Of a stretch of DNA of 64,000 bases, positions 35,713 to 45,198 are shown piece after piece. The notes beneath the pieces were generated by a model. It did not search any database. It was given only the letters and a program-made list of their open reading frames with translations, and was not told where the DNA came from. Both the position numbers and the translations under genes were made by a program. The DNA lies in NCBI RefSeq assembly GCF_035306585.1, contig NZ_DATGNU010000044.1, forward strand, positions 9,492 to 73,491. The letters run 5' to 3'. The DNA is from Galbibacter sp035306585. Lineage in GTDB: Bacteria; Bacteroidota; Bacteroidia; Flavobacteriales; Flavobacteriaceae. Every line of letters begins with the position of its first letter. Positions within the stretch are counted from its first letter, which is position 1.

Positions 35713-38625
35713 ATGAAGCTAATTCAGACAATAAAACTGCTGGCTTTCCTTATACCACTTGGAGCATTCTCACAACAGGTCGTTACAGGAACAGTCACTG
35801 ATGCAGGGACAGGAACTCCGATACCAGGAGTGAATGTAGTGATTAAAGGAACCACACAAGGGACTTCTACAGATTTTGATGGAAACTTCCAGATGGAAGC
35901 GGAAAACGGAACTGTGCTACAGTTCTCCTATATTGGGTTTACCACCCAAGAAGTCGCCGTAAGTGGAACAACTATGAATGTATCCCTTCAAGAGGATACA
36001 GAACAACTTGAAGAAGTGGTAGTGATCGGATATGGTGCTGTAAGCCAAAAAGATGTTACAGGTGCTGTGGACCAAGTTACCGCCGAGGATTTTAACAAAG
36101 GACCAATTGTTTCGGCCCAACAATTAATCCAAGGGAAAGTAGCGGGGGTCTCCATAAGTTCTGGTGGAGGAGCTCCTGGTGAGGGTCAAAACATCATAAT
36201 TCGTGGTCAAGGTTCTCTTTCTTTGAGCAGTAACCCACTTTATGTGGTAGATGGAATCCCATTAGCCGATGGTAATATAGGGGGGAGTAGAAACCCACTT
36301 AACTTTATCAACCCGAACGATATTGAAAGTATGACCGTATTAAAAGATGCTTCGGCAACTGCCATTTACGGTGCACGTGCGGCCAATGGGGTAATTATGA
36401 TTACCACTAAAAAAGGGAAAGGAAGAGAATTTAAATTTAACTACGCCGCGACCACTACTGTATATGATCCAACAGATTTCGTAGAGGTTATGAATGCAGA
36501 TCAATTCAGAAGTATTATTCAAAATTCTGGAGATGATGCAGCCATTTCGCGTTTAGGAAATAGCGACACCAACTGGCAAGATGAAATATACAGACAAGCC
36601 ATTGGTTTTGATCACAACTTCAGTACCACTGGAAACATCAAAGGATTTATGCCGGTAAGGGCATCATTAGGTTATACCGATCAAAGTGGTATTTTAAAAG
36701 GAGATAATTTCACAAGAACTACAGGGTCTATCAACCTTCGTCCAATGTTATTTGATGGTCATTTAAAAATTGAACTAAACGGACGTGGATCCTATACCGA
36801 AAATGCTTTTGGAAACAGAGATGCTATAGGCGCAGCTGTGGATTTTGATCCAACGCAATCGATTTATGATCCTAATTCTCCATTTGCCAATTACTTTACT
36901 TGGTTAAATGCACAAGGAGCACAAAATAGCTTAGCACCGACTAACCCAGTCGCATTAGTTGATCTTAAGGATGATACTGCGGAGGTAAGACATTTAATCG
37001 CCAATGCAAAGGTAGATTATCAACTGCACTTCTTCCCAGACTTAACGGCCACTGTAAATGTGGGTATTGACAAGTCGGATAGTAACGGTAGAACAATTCT
37101 TCCTATTGAAATGCCATCATCACAAAATGATTGGAATGGTTCTTTAGCAACCTATTCAAACAAGTCGACGAACAAATTATTTGATGCCTATCTTACCTAT
37201 ACCAAAGACATCAATGAGGTACATTCCATAAATGCGGTAGCAGGTTATTCTTATCAAAGCTTTGAATTTGATAATGACAGTTATGATAGTGAGGCAGAAG
37301 AAGATGGAAATGATTTTATCTTTATCGATAGATGGGAAAGCGTATTACTTTCATATTTTGGAAGGTTGAACTACAGCTTTGACGACCGCTATTTATTTAC
37401 TGCAACCCTTAGAGCGGATGCTTCTTCGAAATTAAATCCAGATGACCGATGGGGGTATTTCCCATCCTTCGCATTTGCTTGGAACATCAATAACGAGCAA
37501 TTCCTAGAAAATTCTCAGGTGATCAGCAATTTAAAAATCAGATTGGGATATGGAGAGATCGGTAACGTATCTGGTTTAGGTGACTATTTATACCTAACGC
37601 GATACACGCAAAGCCAATCCAACGCCAATTATCAATTAGGAAGTGGATTCTACCAAACCTACCGTCCAGAGGCTTATAATGAGAACCTACGATGGGAAGT
37701 TGGAAATACTTTAAATGCTGGAATTGACTTTGGTTTATTTAACAATCGAATCTCAGGATCGGTGAACGCATACATTAAAAAAACAGAAGACCTTATTAGT
37801 CTAGTTACTGTGGATCCATTTACCAACTTCTCTAATGCCATCGATAAGAACATTGGAGATATGGAGAACAAAGGTATTGAGTTTGAAATAAATGCTACTC
37901 CAGTACAGACCGAAGATTTTACTTGGAATGTAGGTTATAACATTTCCTTTAATGACAACGAGCTAACCAATCTTCCTGATGAGGTAGAAGTTGGTGGAAT
38001 CAATGGAGGAACTGGAAACAGCATCCAACTACACAAGGAAGGATATGCTCCATATAGTTTCTGGGTGTACAAGCAAGTTTATGATGATCAAAATCGCCCA
38101 ATTGAAGGTGCAGTTGTAGATAGAAACGGAGACAATCAAATTAACAATGCAGACCGTTACCTTTACAAAGATCCATTTGCTGATATCATTATGGGCTTCA
38201 ATACCAGTGTTAACTACAAAAACTGGGATTTATCTGTAGCCACTAGGGCAAACCTTGGAAATTATGCCTACAACAACATGGCATCTAGTAAAACCTACGG
38301 ATTGCGATCAAGAGAAAATAGCATCCTTACAAACTTACACACAGATTATTTCAACACTGGATTTAACACCCTAACTGAGGTAAATCTACAAAGTGACTAT
38401 TATGTACAAGATGCTTCTTTCTTTAAAGTAGATAACATCACCCTGGGATACACTCTTAGAGATTTTATCGATGATGATTTGAGTGTACGCCTTTATGGTT
38501 CGGTTCAAAATGTACTTACCATCACTGATTATGACGGTTTAGATCCTGAAATATACGGTGGTATTGACAACAATTTTTACCCAAGACCAAGATCGTTTGT
38601 ATTTGGAGTTAACCTAGATTTTTAA
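35713..38625 (+). CDS. SusC-like TonB-dependent outer membrane transporter
   Basis: A 970-residue outer-membrane barrel. A signal peptide ending GAFSQQ is followed by a carboxypeptidase-regulatory-like domain (VTGTVTDAGTGTPIPGVNVV). Next come the TonB-box-like EEVVVIGYGAVSQKDVTGAV, the plug (LQGKVAGV-type segment, NIIIRGQGSLSLSSNPLYVV, DASATAIYGARAANGV) and a 22-strand-type barrel ending in Phe. With the SusD-like partner it imports maltodextrins in a pedal-bin complex. First gene of the rightward operon. Confidence 0.96.
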   Translation: MKLIQTIKLLAFLIPLGAFSQQVVTGTVTDAGTGTPIPGVNVVIKGTTQGTSTDFDGNFQMEAENGTVLQFSYIGFTTQEVAVSGTTMNVSLQEDTEQLEEVVVIGYGAVSQKDVTGAVDQVTAEDFNKGPIVSAQQLIQGKVAGVSISSGGGAPGEGQNIIIRGQGSLSLSSNPLYVVDGIPLADGNIGGSRNPLNFINPNDIESMTVLKDASATAIYGARAANGVIMITTKKGKGREFKFNYAATTTVYDPTDFVEVMNADQFRSIIQNSGDDAAISRLGNSDTNWQDEIYRQAIGFDHNFSTTGNIKGFMPVRASLGYTDQSGILKGDNFTRTTGSINLRPMLFDGHLKIELNGRGSYTENAFGNRDAIGAAVDFDPTQSIYDPNSPFANYFTWLNAQGAQNSLAPTNPVALVDLKDDTAEVRHLIANAKVDYQLHFFPDLTATVNVGIDKSDSNGRTILPIEMPSSQNDWNGSLATYSNKSTNKLFDAYLTYTKDINEVHSINAVAGYSYQSFEFDNDSYDSEAEEDGNDFIFIDRWESVLLSYFGRLNYSFDDRYLFTATLRADASSKLNPDDRWGYFPSFAFAWNINNEQFLENSQVISNLKIRLGYGEIGNVSGLGDYLYLTRYTQSQSNANYQLGSGFYQTYRPEAYNENLRWEVGNTLNAGIDFGLFNNRISGSVNAYIKKTEDLISLVTVDPFTNFSNAIDKNIGDMENKGIEFEINATPVQTEDFTWNVGYNISFNDNELTNLPDEVEVGGINGGTGNSIQLHKEGYAPYSFWVYKQVYDDQNRPIEGAVVDRNGDNQINNADRYLYKDPFADIIMGFNTSVNYKNWDLSVATRANLGNYAYNNMASSKTYGLRSRENSILTNLHTDYFNTGFNTLTEVNLQSDYYVQDASFFKVDNITLGYTLRDFIDDDLSVRLYGSVQNVLTITDYDGLDPEIYGGIDNNFYPRPRSFVFGVNLDF

Positions 38626-38636
38626 AAAAAGACAAC

Positions 38637-40265
38637 ATGAAAAAAACATATAAGATAATATTAAGCCTAGTCATTACAGGCGCCGTTTTTACAAGCTGTC
38701 ATGACGATCTAAATGTCGATCCAACCATTGATCCAGATAGCTTTACAGAAGAAAATGTGTTTGCCACTGCTGAGGATGCCAAAGGTGCGCTAGCCAAGTT
38801 ATATGCTTCATTGGCATTGACAGGTCAGGCAGGACCTGCAGGACAGCCTGATATTACAGGGATTGATGAGGGAACCTCTCAGTACAGCCGTATGCTGTTC
38901 AACCTCAACGAACTGACTACTGATAATGCCGTAGTGGGTTGGGGAGATCCAGGACTTCCTAATCTTCATGAAATGAATTGGGATGCTTCCAATGACTTTA
39001 GTGCTGCGATGTATTATCGTTTAGCTCAGGAAGTTTCTTTCTGTAACTCCTTTATCGAAAATGCAGCGCAACTCACTGAAAATACAGAAGTAGCGACTTA
39101 TATCGGGGAAGCCCGTTTTCTTCGTGCATTCGCTTATTTCAACTTGATTGATTTTTATGGTGATGTGCCTTTAGTAACGGCCGTTTCAACTGATTTACCA
39201 GTACAGAATACAAGAACTGAAATTTTCCAATTTGTAGAAGCGGAGCTTTTAGAGATTCAAGATCTACTAAAAGAAAGTCAAGCGAACGAGTACGGTAGAG
39301 TTGATCGTGTGGCTGCTTGGGCATTACTATCTAAATTGTATTTAAATGCAGAAGTTTGGACAGGTGAGCAACTCTATACAGAAGCGATTACCTATGCCAA
39401 CAAAGTAATTCAATCTTCTTATAGCATTAACACCACCGATGCAAATCAAAGTGGCAGTGCTTATGATGAATTATTTCTAGCAGATAACAATTCCAACGGA
39501 GCACAAAACGAATTCATTTTTGCACTTAACTTCGATGGAAACCAATCACGTACTTATGGTGGAACAACATTCTTGATTCACGCAGCCATCGGTGGAAGCA
39601 TGGACCCAGCAGTCTACGGAGTGAACGGTGGATGGGGCGGTACCCGTACCACCAGTGCATTAGTAAGTAAATTTGACAGCTCAGTTAGTGATCGCGATGC
39701 CGATGGATATCCAGTGGCTTGGAACGATGGTAGAGCAATGTTTCATACCGATGGTCAAACCTATGAGATCAATACTATTGCGAATACCTTTACAGATGGT
39801 TATGCCGTTTCTAAATTCAAGAATGTAGACTCACAAGGAAATGCAGGAAGTGATACAGGTGGTGAATTTACCGATACTGACTTACCGTTAATTCGGCTGG
39901 CTGAAATTTACCTTACCTATGCTGAGGCTGTGCTAAGAGGTGGTGCTGGAGGCGATGTTAATACAGCTGCTGGTTTAATTAACCAATTACGTACAAGAGC
40001 TTACGGAAATTCAAGTGGAAACATCTCAGTAAGTGATCTTACATTAGGTTTTATTCTTGATGAGCGTGCAAGAGAGTTGTATTGGGAAGGTCAACGTCGA
40101 ACTGATCTAATCCGTTACGGATATTTTACTGGAGCAAGTTATTTATGGCCTTTTAAAGGTGGCGTTAAAAATGGAACTTCTGTAGATAGTTACAGAGTCC
40201 TATTCCCATTACCATCAAATATACTCTCTATCAACTCTAATCTAACTCAAAATACTGGTTACTAA
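38637..40265 (+). CDS. SusD-like (RagB/SusD) starch-binding outer membrane lipoprotein
   Basis: A 542-residue surface lipoprotein that forms the lid over the SusC-type channel. The signal peptide ends FTSC, followed by HDDLNVDP, the usual acidic stretch of SusD proteins. EARFLRAFAYFNLIDFYGDVPLV is represented by the expected central TPR-like region, and IRLAEIYLTYAEAVLRGG with LDERARELYWEGQRRTDLIR are C-terminal family signatures. It is 11 nt downstream of the susC-like gene. Confidence 0.96.
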   Translation: MKKTYKIILSLVITGAVFTSCHDDLNVDPTIDPDSFTEENVFATAEDAKGALAKLYASLALTGQAGPAGQPDITGIDEGTSQYSRMLFNLNELTTDNAVVGWGDPGLPNLHEMNWDASNDFSAAMYYRLAQEVSFCNSFIENAAQLTENTEVATYIGEARFLRAFAYFNLIDFYGDVPLVTAVSTDLPVQNTRTEIFQFVEAELLEIQDLLKESQANEYGRVDRVAAWALLSKLYLNAEVWTGEQLYTEAITYANKVIQSSYSINTTDANQSGSAYDELFLADNNSNGAQNEFIFALNFDGNQSRTYGGTTFLIHAAIGGSMDPAVYGVNGGWGGTRTTSALVSKFDSSVSDRDADGYPVAWNDGRAMFHTDGQTYEINTIANTFTDGYAVSKFKNVDSQGNAGSDTGGEFTDTDLPLIRLAEIYLTYAEAVLRGGAGGDVNTAAGLINQLRTRAYGNSSGNISVSDLTLGFILDERARELYWEGQRRTDLIRYGYFTGASYLWPFKGGVKNGTSVDSYRVLFPLPSNILSINSNLTQNTGY

Positions 40266-40281
40266 TACTAAAATTAAACTG

Positions 40282-41421
40282 ATGAAAAAAACAATATTTA
40301 TATTCGTCGCCCTACTTTCTGTCCTAGGTTTTAACGCATGTTCCGAGGACGATGATTTCACATTTGTGGCAAGGCCAAACCCAGAAGGGATCGCCTTTGA
40401 GAACACCTTCTTGGAGACGTATCCTCTAAATGCAGCTAATGGAGATAATCTAGCAGAACGTTTTGTATGGAACAAGACCGATTTCGGAGTCCCATCTCCA
40501 GTTAAATACGAACTACAGGCTTCTACTACAGAGGCTTTTGAGGCGGAAGAAGTCGTAGCAGGTGATCTAACTGTTAATAATTATGGAGTTACAGTAAGTT
40601 ATCTATTAAAATTAGCAGGGCAGGCTGGATTAGATAACGACCCTGACACAGAAGCTCCTAATACAGGTTCATTATACTTTAGAGTAAAAGCGTATATAGG
40701 AGATACTGGTGGAGATACTGAACAACTATCCGCTGTGATCGCGCTTCCAGTAGTACTTACTGAGGCTAGCGAGGGAGGCGTAGAAATGAAGCCACAGATG
40801 TATCTTGTTGGTGATGTTACTGCCGCAGGTTGGAATCCAAACAATAGCAATACACCATTGTTCAGAGATGGAGAAAACGATCAAGTATTTAGTTTCACTG
40901 GTAGATTTGCAGGAACTGCAGATACGGAAGGATTTAAAATTCTTGAAGTATTAGGTGAATGGCAACCACAGTGGGGTCTGGATGGCACCGCTCTTAGCAA
41001 TAGTGATCTTTTAGGATCAGATCCTTCGGCATTCCCTGTTAATGCGGACGGTTACTATAGCCTAACACTTAACAAGGAAGATATGAGTTATACCTTTGAT
41101 GCAGTGGATATTTCTACGGCACCTACCTATACAACCATTGGACTTATCGGTGATGCCACAGCTGATGGATGGGATGCAGACCAAGAAATGACACCGACCA
41201 CCTTTGACCCGCATATATGGGTAATAGAAGGTATTGAGCTTTCCGAAGGGGAAGTTAAATTCAGAGCGGACGATGATTGGACTAACAGCTGGGGAGCTTC
41301 TACACCGCTAAGCGGTCAAGGATTCAACGATAATGATCCAAATATTCCAGTAGCTGCGGGAACGTACAATGTATGGTTTAATGATCTTGATGGACGATAT
41401 ATTTTAATACCGCAACAATAA
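40282..41421 (+). CDS. SusE/SusF-like starch-binding lipoprotein
   Basis: A 379-residue surface lipoprotein. The signal ends NAC and is followed by SEDDDF, an acidic surface-export signal of the phylum. Residues about 25-150 form a SusE N-terminal domain, and two repeated carbohydrate-binding modules follow, each starting with a motif of the form YLVGDVTAAGWNPN and IGLIGDATADGWDAD. These modules capture starch at the cell surface. It is 16 nt downstream of the SusD-like gene. Confidence 0.93.
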   Translation: MKKTIFIFVALLSVLGFNACSEDDDFTFVARPNPEGIAFENTFLETYPLNAANGDNLAERFVWNKTDFGVPSPVKYELQASTTEAFEAEEVVAGDLTVNNYGVTVSYLLKLAGQAGLDNDPDTEAPNTGSLYFRVKAYIGDTGGDTEQLSAVIALPVVLTEASEGGVEMKPQMYLVGDVTAAGWNPNNSNTPLFRDGENDQVFSFTGRFAGTADTEGFKILEVLGEWQPQWGLDGTALSNSDLLGSDPSAFPVNADGYYSLTLNKEDMSYTFDAVDISTAPTYTTIGLIGDATADGWDADQEMTPTTFDPHIWVIEGIELSEGEVKFRADDDWTNSWGASTPLSGQGFNDNDPNIPVAAGTYNVWFNDLDGRYILIPQQ

Positions 41422-41436
41422 TAAACCACATAAATG

Positions 41437-41471
41437 AAGCCTGGTACAAAAAGTAATGTATCAGGCTTTTA
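41437..41471 (+). terminator. Hairpin between the SusE-like and GH13 genes
   Basis: An 11-bp stem (AAGCCTGGTAC with GTATCAGGCTT, one G-T pair) with a 10-nt loop, followed by T-rich sequence. It could end the SusCDE transcript partially, lowering expression of the amylase gene 23 nt beyond. Confidence 0.75.
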
Positions 41472-41493
41472 TTTTCCAAGCTAAAAACAACGT

Positions 41494-42927
41494 ATGAAAG
41501 CAATACACTTTTTAAGCATTCTACTTACACTGCTAAGTATTGGTTGTTCAAGTGATGACTCGCTAGAGAAGGAGCCAGAGGTAGACCCTCCACCAGTGGA
41601 TGTAGTGGTCACCCCAATTTCATTAGAGACATATAACAGTGAACAAGGGGTGATGATGCAAAGTTTCTATTGGGACGTTGAACCCCGAGGGCAATGGTGG
41701 AACATTATAACCGACCATCTTAAGGATTGGCGTAAGAGCGGAGTAGACAGAATATGGTTACCGGTGGCTACCAAAGGGCAATCAGGTGGTTATTCTATGG
41801 GTTATGACCCTTCAGATTACTTTGATTTTGGAGAGTACAATCAACATGGAACTGTGATTACTCGATTCGGGAGTAGAAAAGAACTTGAAGCCTTAATTGC
41901 TACGGCGCATGAATTGGGTCTAGAGGTTATCGCAGATATTGTTATCAATCATAATTCGGGTGGCGGTCAAGAGTACAATCCGTATCGCGAGAAAAACACC
42001 TATACCTTATTTGATCAAACTCATGGGAACGCCTCTGGAATGTTTAACAGAACCTATGAGAATTTCTACCCAAATAGTACCAGTAACTATGATGATGGAA
42101 GTTTGTTTTATGAGGAAACCAATTTAGATCACAATCAAGCCTATGTTCAGAATTGGTTGTGGAAATCTGAAAATTCTGTGGCAAAATATTATAAAAATGT
42201 CATGGGATTTGATGGTTGGAGATTTGACTATGTGCTGGGATATGAACCATGGGTAGTGAAAGCATGGCTCGAGGAGGTTGGTGGATTTTCAGTAAGTGAA
42301 TTATGGGACGGAAACGCCACTGTTTTATCCAAATTTGTGGATGAAACTGGCAGCGGAGTTTTTGATTTTTCTACCTTTTATAAACTGGAAGAAGCACTCG
42401 ATCGATTTAATGATCTGACCTATTTGGATAAAGACATGTTATGGCAGACGCACCCAGAAAAAGCGGTGACCTTTACTGCAAATCACGATACTGAGAAAGA
42501 TACCAATGAGGATAATAACATAGCCCCTGAAAATAAATTAAAGGCTTATGCGTACATCTTAACACATCCTGGTTATCCTACTATTTTTTATTCGGATTAC
42601 GAAAACCAAGACTTTAAGACCCCCATTAAACAATTAATTAAAATACACAACAGCTTAGCAGTTGGACAAACCCATATCCTTTATGTAGACAGTGATGAAT
42701 ACATTATGAGAAGAGATGGAGATGAAAACAACCCTGGGCTAATTTTGTATATCAACCATTCGGACACTGTTAAAAGACGTTCCGTGTCAACAAATTGGAA
42801 ACAGCGCGTATTATTAGACTACAGTAACAACACCTCCTTTGTTGCCACTGTGGATGAACAAGGCATGAGCCAATTAGAAGTTCCTGCGAATGGTTTTGCA
42901 ATATACAGTATTGCAGAAACAAATTAA
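41494..42927 (+). CDS. GH13 alpha-amylase lipoprotein, probably surface exposed
   Basis: A 477-residue GH13 alpha-amylase. The lipoprotein signal ends SIGC and is followed by SSDDSLEKEPE, an acidic stretch consistent with export to the outer face. Catalytic regions are ADIVINHNSGG, GFDGWRFDYVLGY (nucleophile), FSVSELWDG (acid/base) and FTANHDTEKDT. It probably makes the first cuts in starch and hands fragments to the SusD/SusC pair, the role SusG plays in Bacteroides, though it is shorter and lacks an obvious inserted CBM58. Confidence 0.93.
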   Translation: MKAIHFLSILLTLLSIGCSSDDSLEKEPEVDPPPVDVVVTPISLETYNSEQGVMMQSFYWDVEPRGQWWNIITDHLKDWRKSGVDRIWLPVATKGQSGGYSMGYDPSDYFDFGEYNQHGTVITRFGSRKELEALIATAHELGLEVIADIVINHNSGGGQEYNPYREKNTYTLFDQTHGNASGMFNRTYENFYPNSTSNYDDGSLFYEETNLDHNQAYVQNWLWKSENSVAKYYKNVMGFDGWRFDYVLGYEPWVVKAWLEEVGGFSVSELWDGNATVLSKFVDETGSGVFDFSTFYKLEEALDRFNDLTYLDKDMLWQTHPEKAVTFTANHDTEKDTNEDNNIAPENKLKAYAYILTHPGYPTIFYSDYENQDFKTPIKQLIKIHNSLAVGQTHILYVDSDEYIMRRDGDENNPGLILYINHSDTVKRRSVSTNWKQRVLLDYSNNTSFVATVDEQGMSQLEVPANGFAIYSIAETN

Positions 42928-43335
42928 TACGATTTTACATACAACATTATTATAGTTAGTTAGTTTAGTATGCTAATAAAAGCTGTTATTAAGGTTTATT
43001 GAAAAAACCTTTTTAATAGCTTTTTTCTTTCAAAAAAAGATCATCCCAAGGCAGCAAACACCCCAGAATTTCAACTTACTTCTAAGATTAATAATTACGA
43101 CACTTGTAAGAATTGTTTAATTATTTATTTAAATTTTCATAAAAATTAAATATATTTTCGTATTATAGTACCATAATATAAGAAATTTACATATTTTTTG
43201 CACTAATACACAATATTATATTGTCCTATTCGTTGTGAAATTTCAAAGCACCCTAATTGTAGTAATAATCTGATATTAACTTTAAGGGTTCTTTTTATTA
43301 ACAATTTCTTTAACAAGTAACACACTATAAAATTT
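42928..43335. other. AT-rich intergenic region with a terminator; no gene seen
   Basis: About 410 bases between the maltodextrin locus and the fatty-acid/RiPP-like cluster. It holds one strong terminator hairpin and otherwise low-complexity A/T sequence with stops in all frames. It marks a clear boundary between two unrelated gene sets. Confidence 0.7.
42978..43026 (+). terminator. Strong intrinsic terminator after the alpha-amylase gene
   Basis: Arms 42978-42997 and 43005-43024 pair over about 18 positions, with one 2x2 internal loop, around a 7-nt loop, and end in a run of six T. It closes the rightward maltodextrin operon. Confidence 0.85.
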
Positions 43336-43361
43336 AGGTTATTGATTACATTTGATAACCT
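43336..43361 (+). promoter_or_regulatory. Promoter-like -7 element inside a dyad, upstream of the lipid/RiPP-like cluster
   Basis: AGGTTAT (43336-43342) and ATAACCT (43355-43361) form a 7-bp inverted repeat. The 12-nt centre ends in TACATTTG (43347-43354, overlapping by position), an exact -7 TAnnTTTG match 19 nt before the first ATG of the cluster. A repressor bound to the dyad would block this promoter. No clear -33 TTG at the expected distance. Confidence 0.4.
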
Positions 43362-43373
43362 TAGCCCCAAAAC

Positions 43374-43790
43374 ATGAATACTATAAGACGACTGGTTTCA
43401 AACTGTAGAGAAGGAAACAAAAAGGAAATTAAAAAATTCATAAAGGAACTCGAATCCAGAGAAAAAACCACTCCCCTTTTACAAGCTTATTCGGCCGTTG
43501 CGACTGCATACAAGGCTAAAATTGCACTAAATCCATTAAAGAAAATAGAGCTTCTCCATACTTATAAAGAAATGATGGACCCCATTGTAGCGCATCAAAA
43601 ATCCTATGAAATTGTATTTCTGAGATTTATGATCGAGAAAAACATTCCCTTTGGACTTGGGTTATCCAATAATTTAAGACAGGATTATAGCTATCTAACC
43701 GAGCATAAAAATCAAGTAGAAGATCAAGATTTCGAAGAATCCTTTCAAAGGTTCATGTCTAAGTTTATGGAACTAAACGAGCTGTCTTAA
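43374..43790 (+). CDS. Unrecognised 138-residue helical protein, first gene of the cluster
   Basis: I do not recognise this protein. It is soluble, charged and probably all-helical, with no signal peptide, membrane segment or Cys pair. A Lys-rich N-terminal third (REGNKKEIKKFIKELESREK) leads to two longer helices. It starts right after the promoter-like dyad and ends 1 nt before the ligase gene, so it is co-translated with the lipid-synthesis genes. Its length and helical content would suit a small scaffold or regulator; that is a guess. Confidence 0.7.
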   Translation: MNTIRRLVSNCREGNKKEIKKFIKELESREKTTPLLQAYSAVATAYKAKIALNPLKKIELLHTYKEMMDPIVAHQKSYEIVFLRFMIEKNIPFGLGLSNNLRQDYSYLTEHKNQVEDQDFEESFQRFMSKFMELNELS

Positions 43791-43791
43791 G

Positions 43792-45198
43792 ATGGGTTTA
43801 ATTCGTGAAATAAAATATGCCCTGAACCATTTTAAATCGTCATCAATTGTAGATGTAAAGGAGCATAAAACCCTAAATTATCAAGAGGTCTCCACTGCGA
43901 TCGCTCAACTCAAACAAACCTTTCGCAATGTAAATTTCGAGCAAAAAATAGTTGTCTTCGACTTTTATGAGAATTCCTTGGATCTAGTGGTGTTGTTTCT
44001 TTTTGTTTTGGAACAAAAAGGAATTCCTCTAATTCTTGAAGTGTCTAAAAACCAACCAAACCTGTTAAAAGAAATACCTTATTTTGCCATTATTGGTCAA
44101 AGACAAAGTCTTTTAAGTGTTTCCGATAGCCATTTGCGAACCTATAAAACACCCTTCGGAGAACTGAGAATCAACGAATCTCAACTGGATACTTCCATGG
44201 TTGAAAATTGTTCTCTTTTACTGACAAGTTCCGGTTCAACTGGTTCCAAAAAAATAATTAAATGTAGGGAATCTGGGGTTCTTCAGAATATAAAATCAAA
44301 TATAACAGCATTAGGAATTAATGAAAAGGATCGTACATTAATCTGCTTGCCCATATATTATTCCTATAGTTTAATTGGACAGTTTTTATCTCATTTGATC
44401 GCTGGAGCGGATATTATTCTAGCTCCCAATCGCTTTATCCCACTTTACCTCAATGAAGTCCTTAAAAAACATCAGCCGACAAATTTCTTTATAACCCCTA
44501 CGCTTGTTCGTGTTTTAAGCGCCTACCAGAGCCATATAAATTGTGACCCGTTGAAGTTTGTAGCTATTGGCGGTGGGTATCTAAGTAAAAACTGTTTTGT
44601 AAAGTTTACACGGCAATTCACTTGCGCATATTATTATAAAACCTATGGCATAACTGAAGCTGGACCTCGCGTATCCACCTATACCATAGCTTATGATCAA
44701 ATCCATAACTTCCAACCAAATTATATAGGTGCACCATTGGAAAATGTGCAATTAGCTACGGGTAAGGCAATTGGAAATTACCAAGGAAAAGTAAGTTGCT
44801 ATCTTCATATTAACACTCCTTCAGTATATACAGGTTACCTGATAGACCACCAGCACTGCCATAAGAAAACACTTGGATTGGAGACTAGGGATATCGTGTA
44901 CAAGCAACAGCAAGATTATTATATTCTCGGCCGGGAAACGGATTTTTTTAGGGCTGCGGGTTCGCTATGGCGTTTCCAAATCGAAGACATTCTCTTTGAC
45001 GAAATACCGGGCCTGTTAAAGGTGAATATTTATAGTGATCAAACCGAGAAATTACAACTTGGTTTAATTAGAAACAAACGAAATAATAACGACAGTGGAG
45101 TTCATTTCAGAGATCGATTGAAAGAACGATTTAGCCCTTCTGTAATGCAATCTTTAATTATAAACGACCACCATGAGAAATTTACCTTTTCTAAATAA
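43792..45198 (+). CDS. ANL-superfamily acyl-activating enzyme (acyl-CoA/ACP ligase-like)
   Basis: A 468-residue adenylate-forming enzyme. The P-loop motif is LLTSSGSTGSKKIIK, the A5 motif reads YGITEAGPR, and ETRDIVY plus GRETDFFRAAGS give the later Asp and Arg-Lys-type sites. It probably adenylates a carboxylic acid starter and loads it on CoA or on the ACP encoded downstream. It is shorter than typical 500-plus-residue ligases, mainly in the C-terminal subdomain. It overlaps the phosphopantetheinyl transferase gene by 26 nt. Confidence 0.85.
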   Translation: MGLIREIKYALNHFKSSSIVDVKEHKTLNYQEVSTAIAQLKQTFRNVNFEQKIVVFDFYENSLDLVVLFLFVLEQKGIPLILEVSKNQPNLLKEIPYFAIIGQRQSLLSVSDSHLRTYKTPFGELRINESQLDTSMVENCSLLLTSSGSTGSKKIIKCRESGVLQNIKSNITALGINEKDRTLICLPIYYSYSLIGQFLSHLIAGADIILAPNRFIPLYLNEVLKKHQPTNFFITPTLVRVLSAYQSHINCDPLKFVAIGGGYLSKNCFVKFTRQFTCAYYYKTYGITEAGPRVSTYTIAYDQIHNFQPNYIGAPLENVQLATGKAIGNYQGKVSCYLHINTPSVYTGYLIDHQHCHKKTLGLETRDIVYKQQQDYYILGRETDFFRAAGSLWRFQIEDILFDEIPGLLKVNIYSDQTEKLQLGLIRNKRNNNDSGVHFRDRLKERFSPSVMQSLIINDHHEKFTFSK

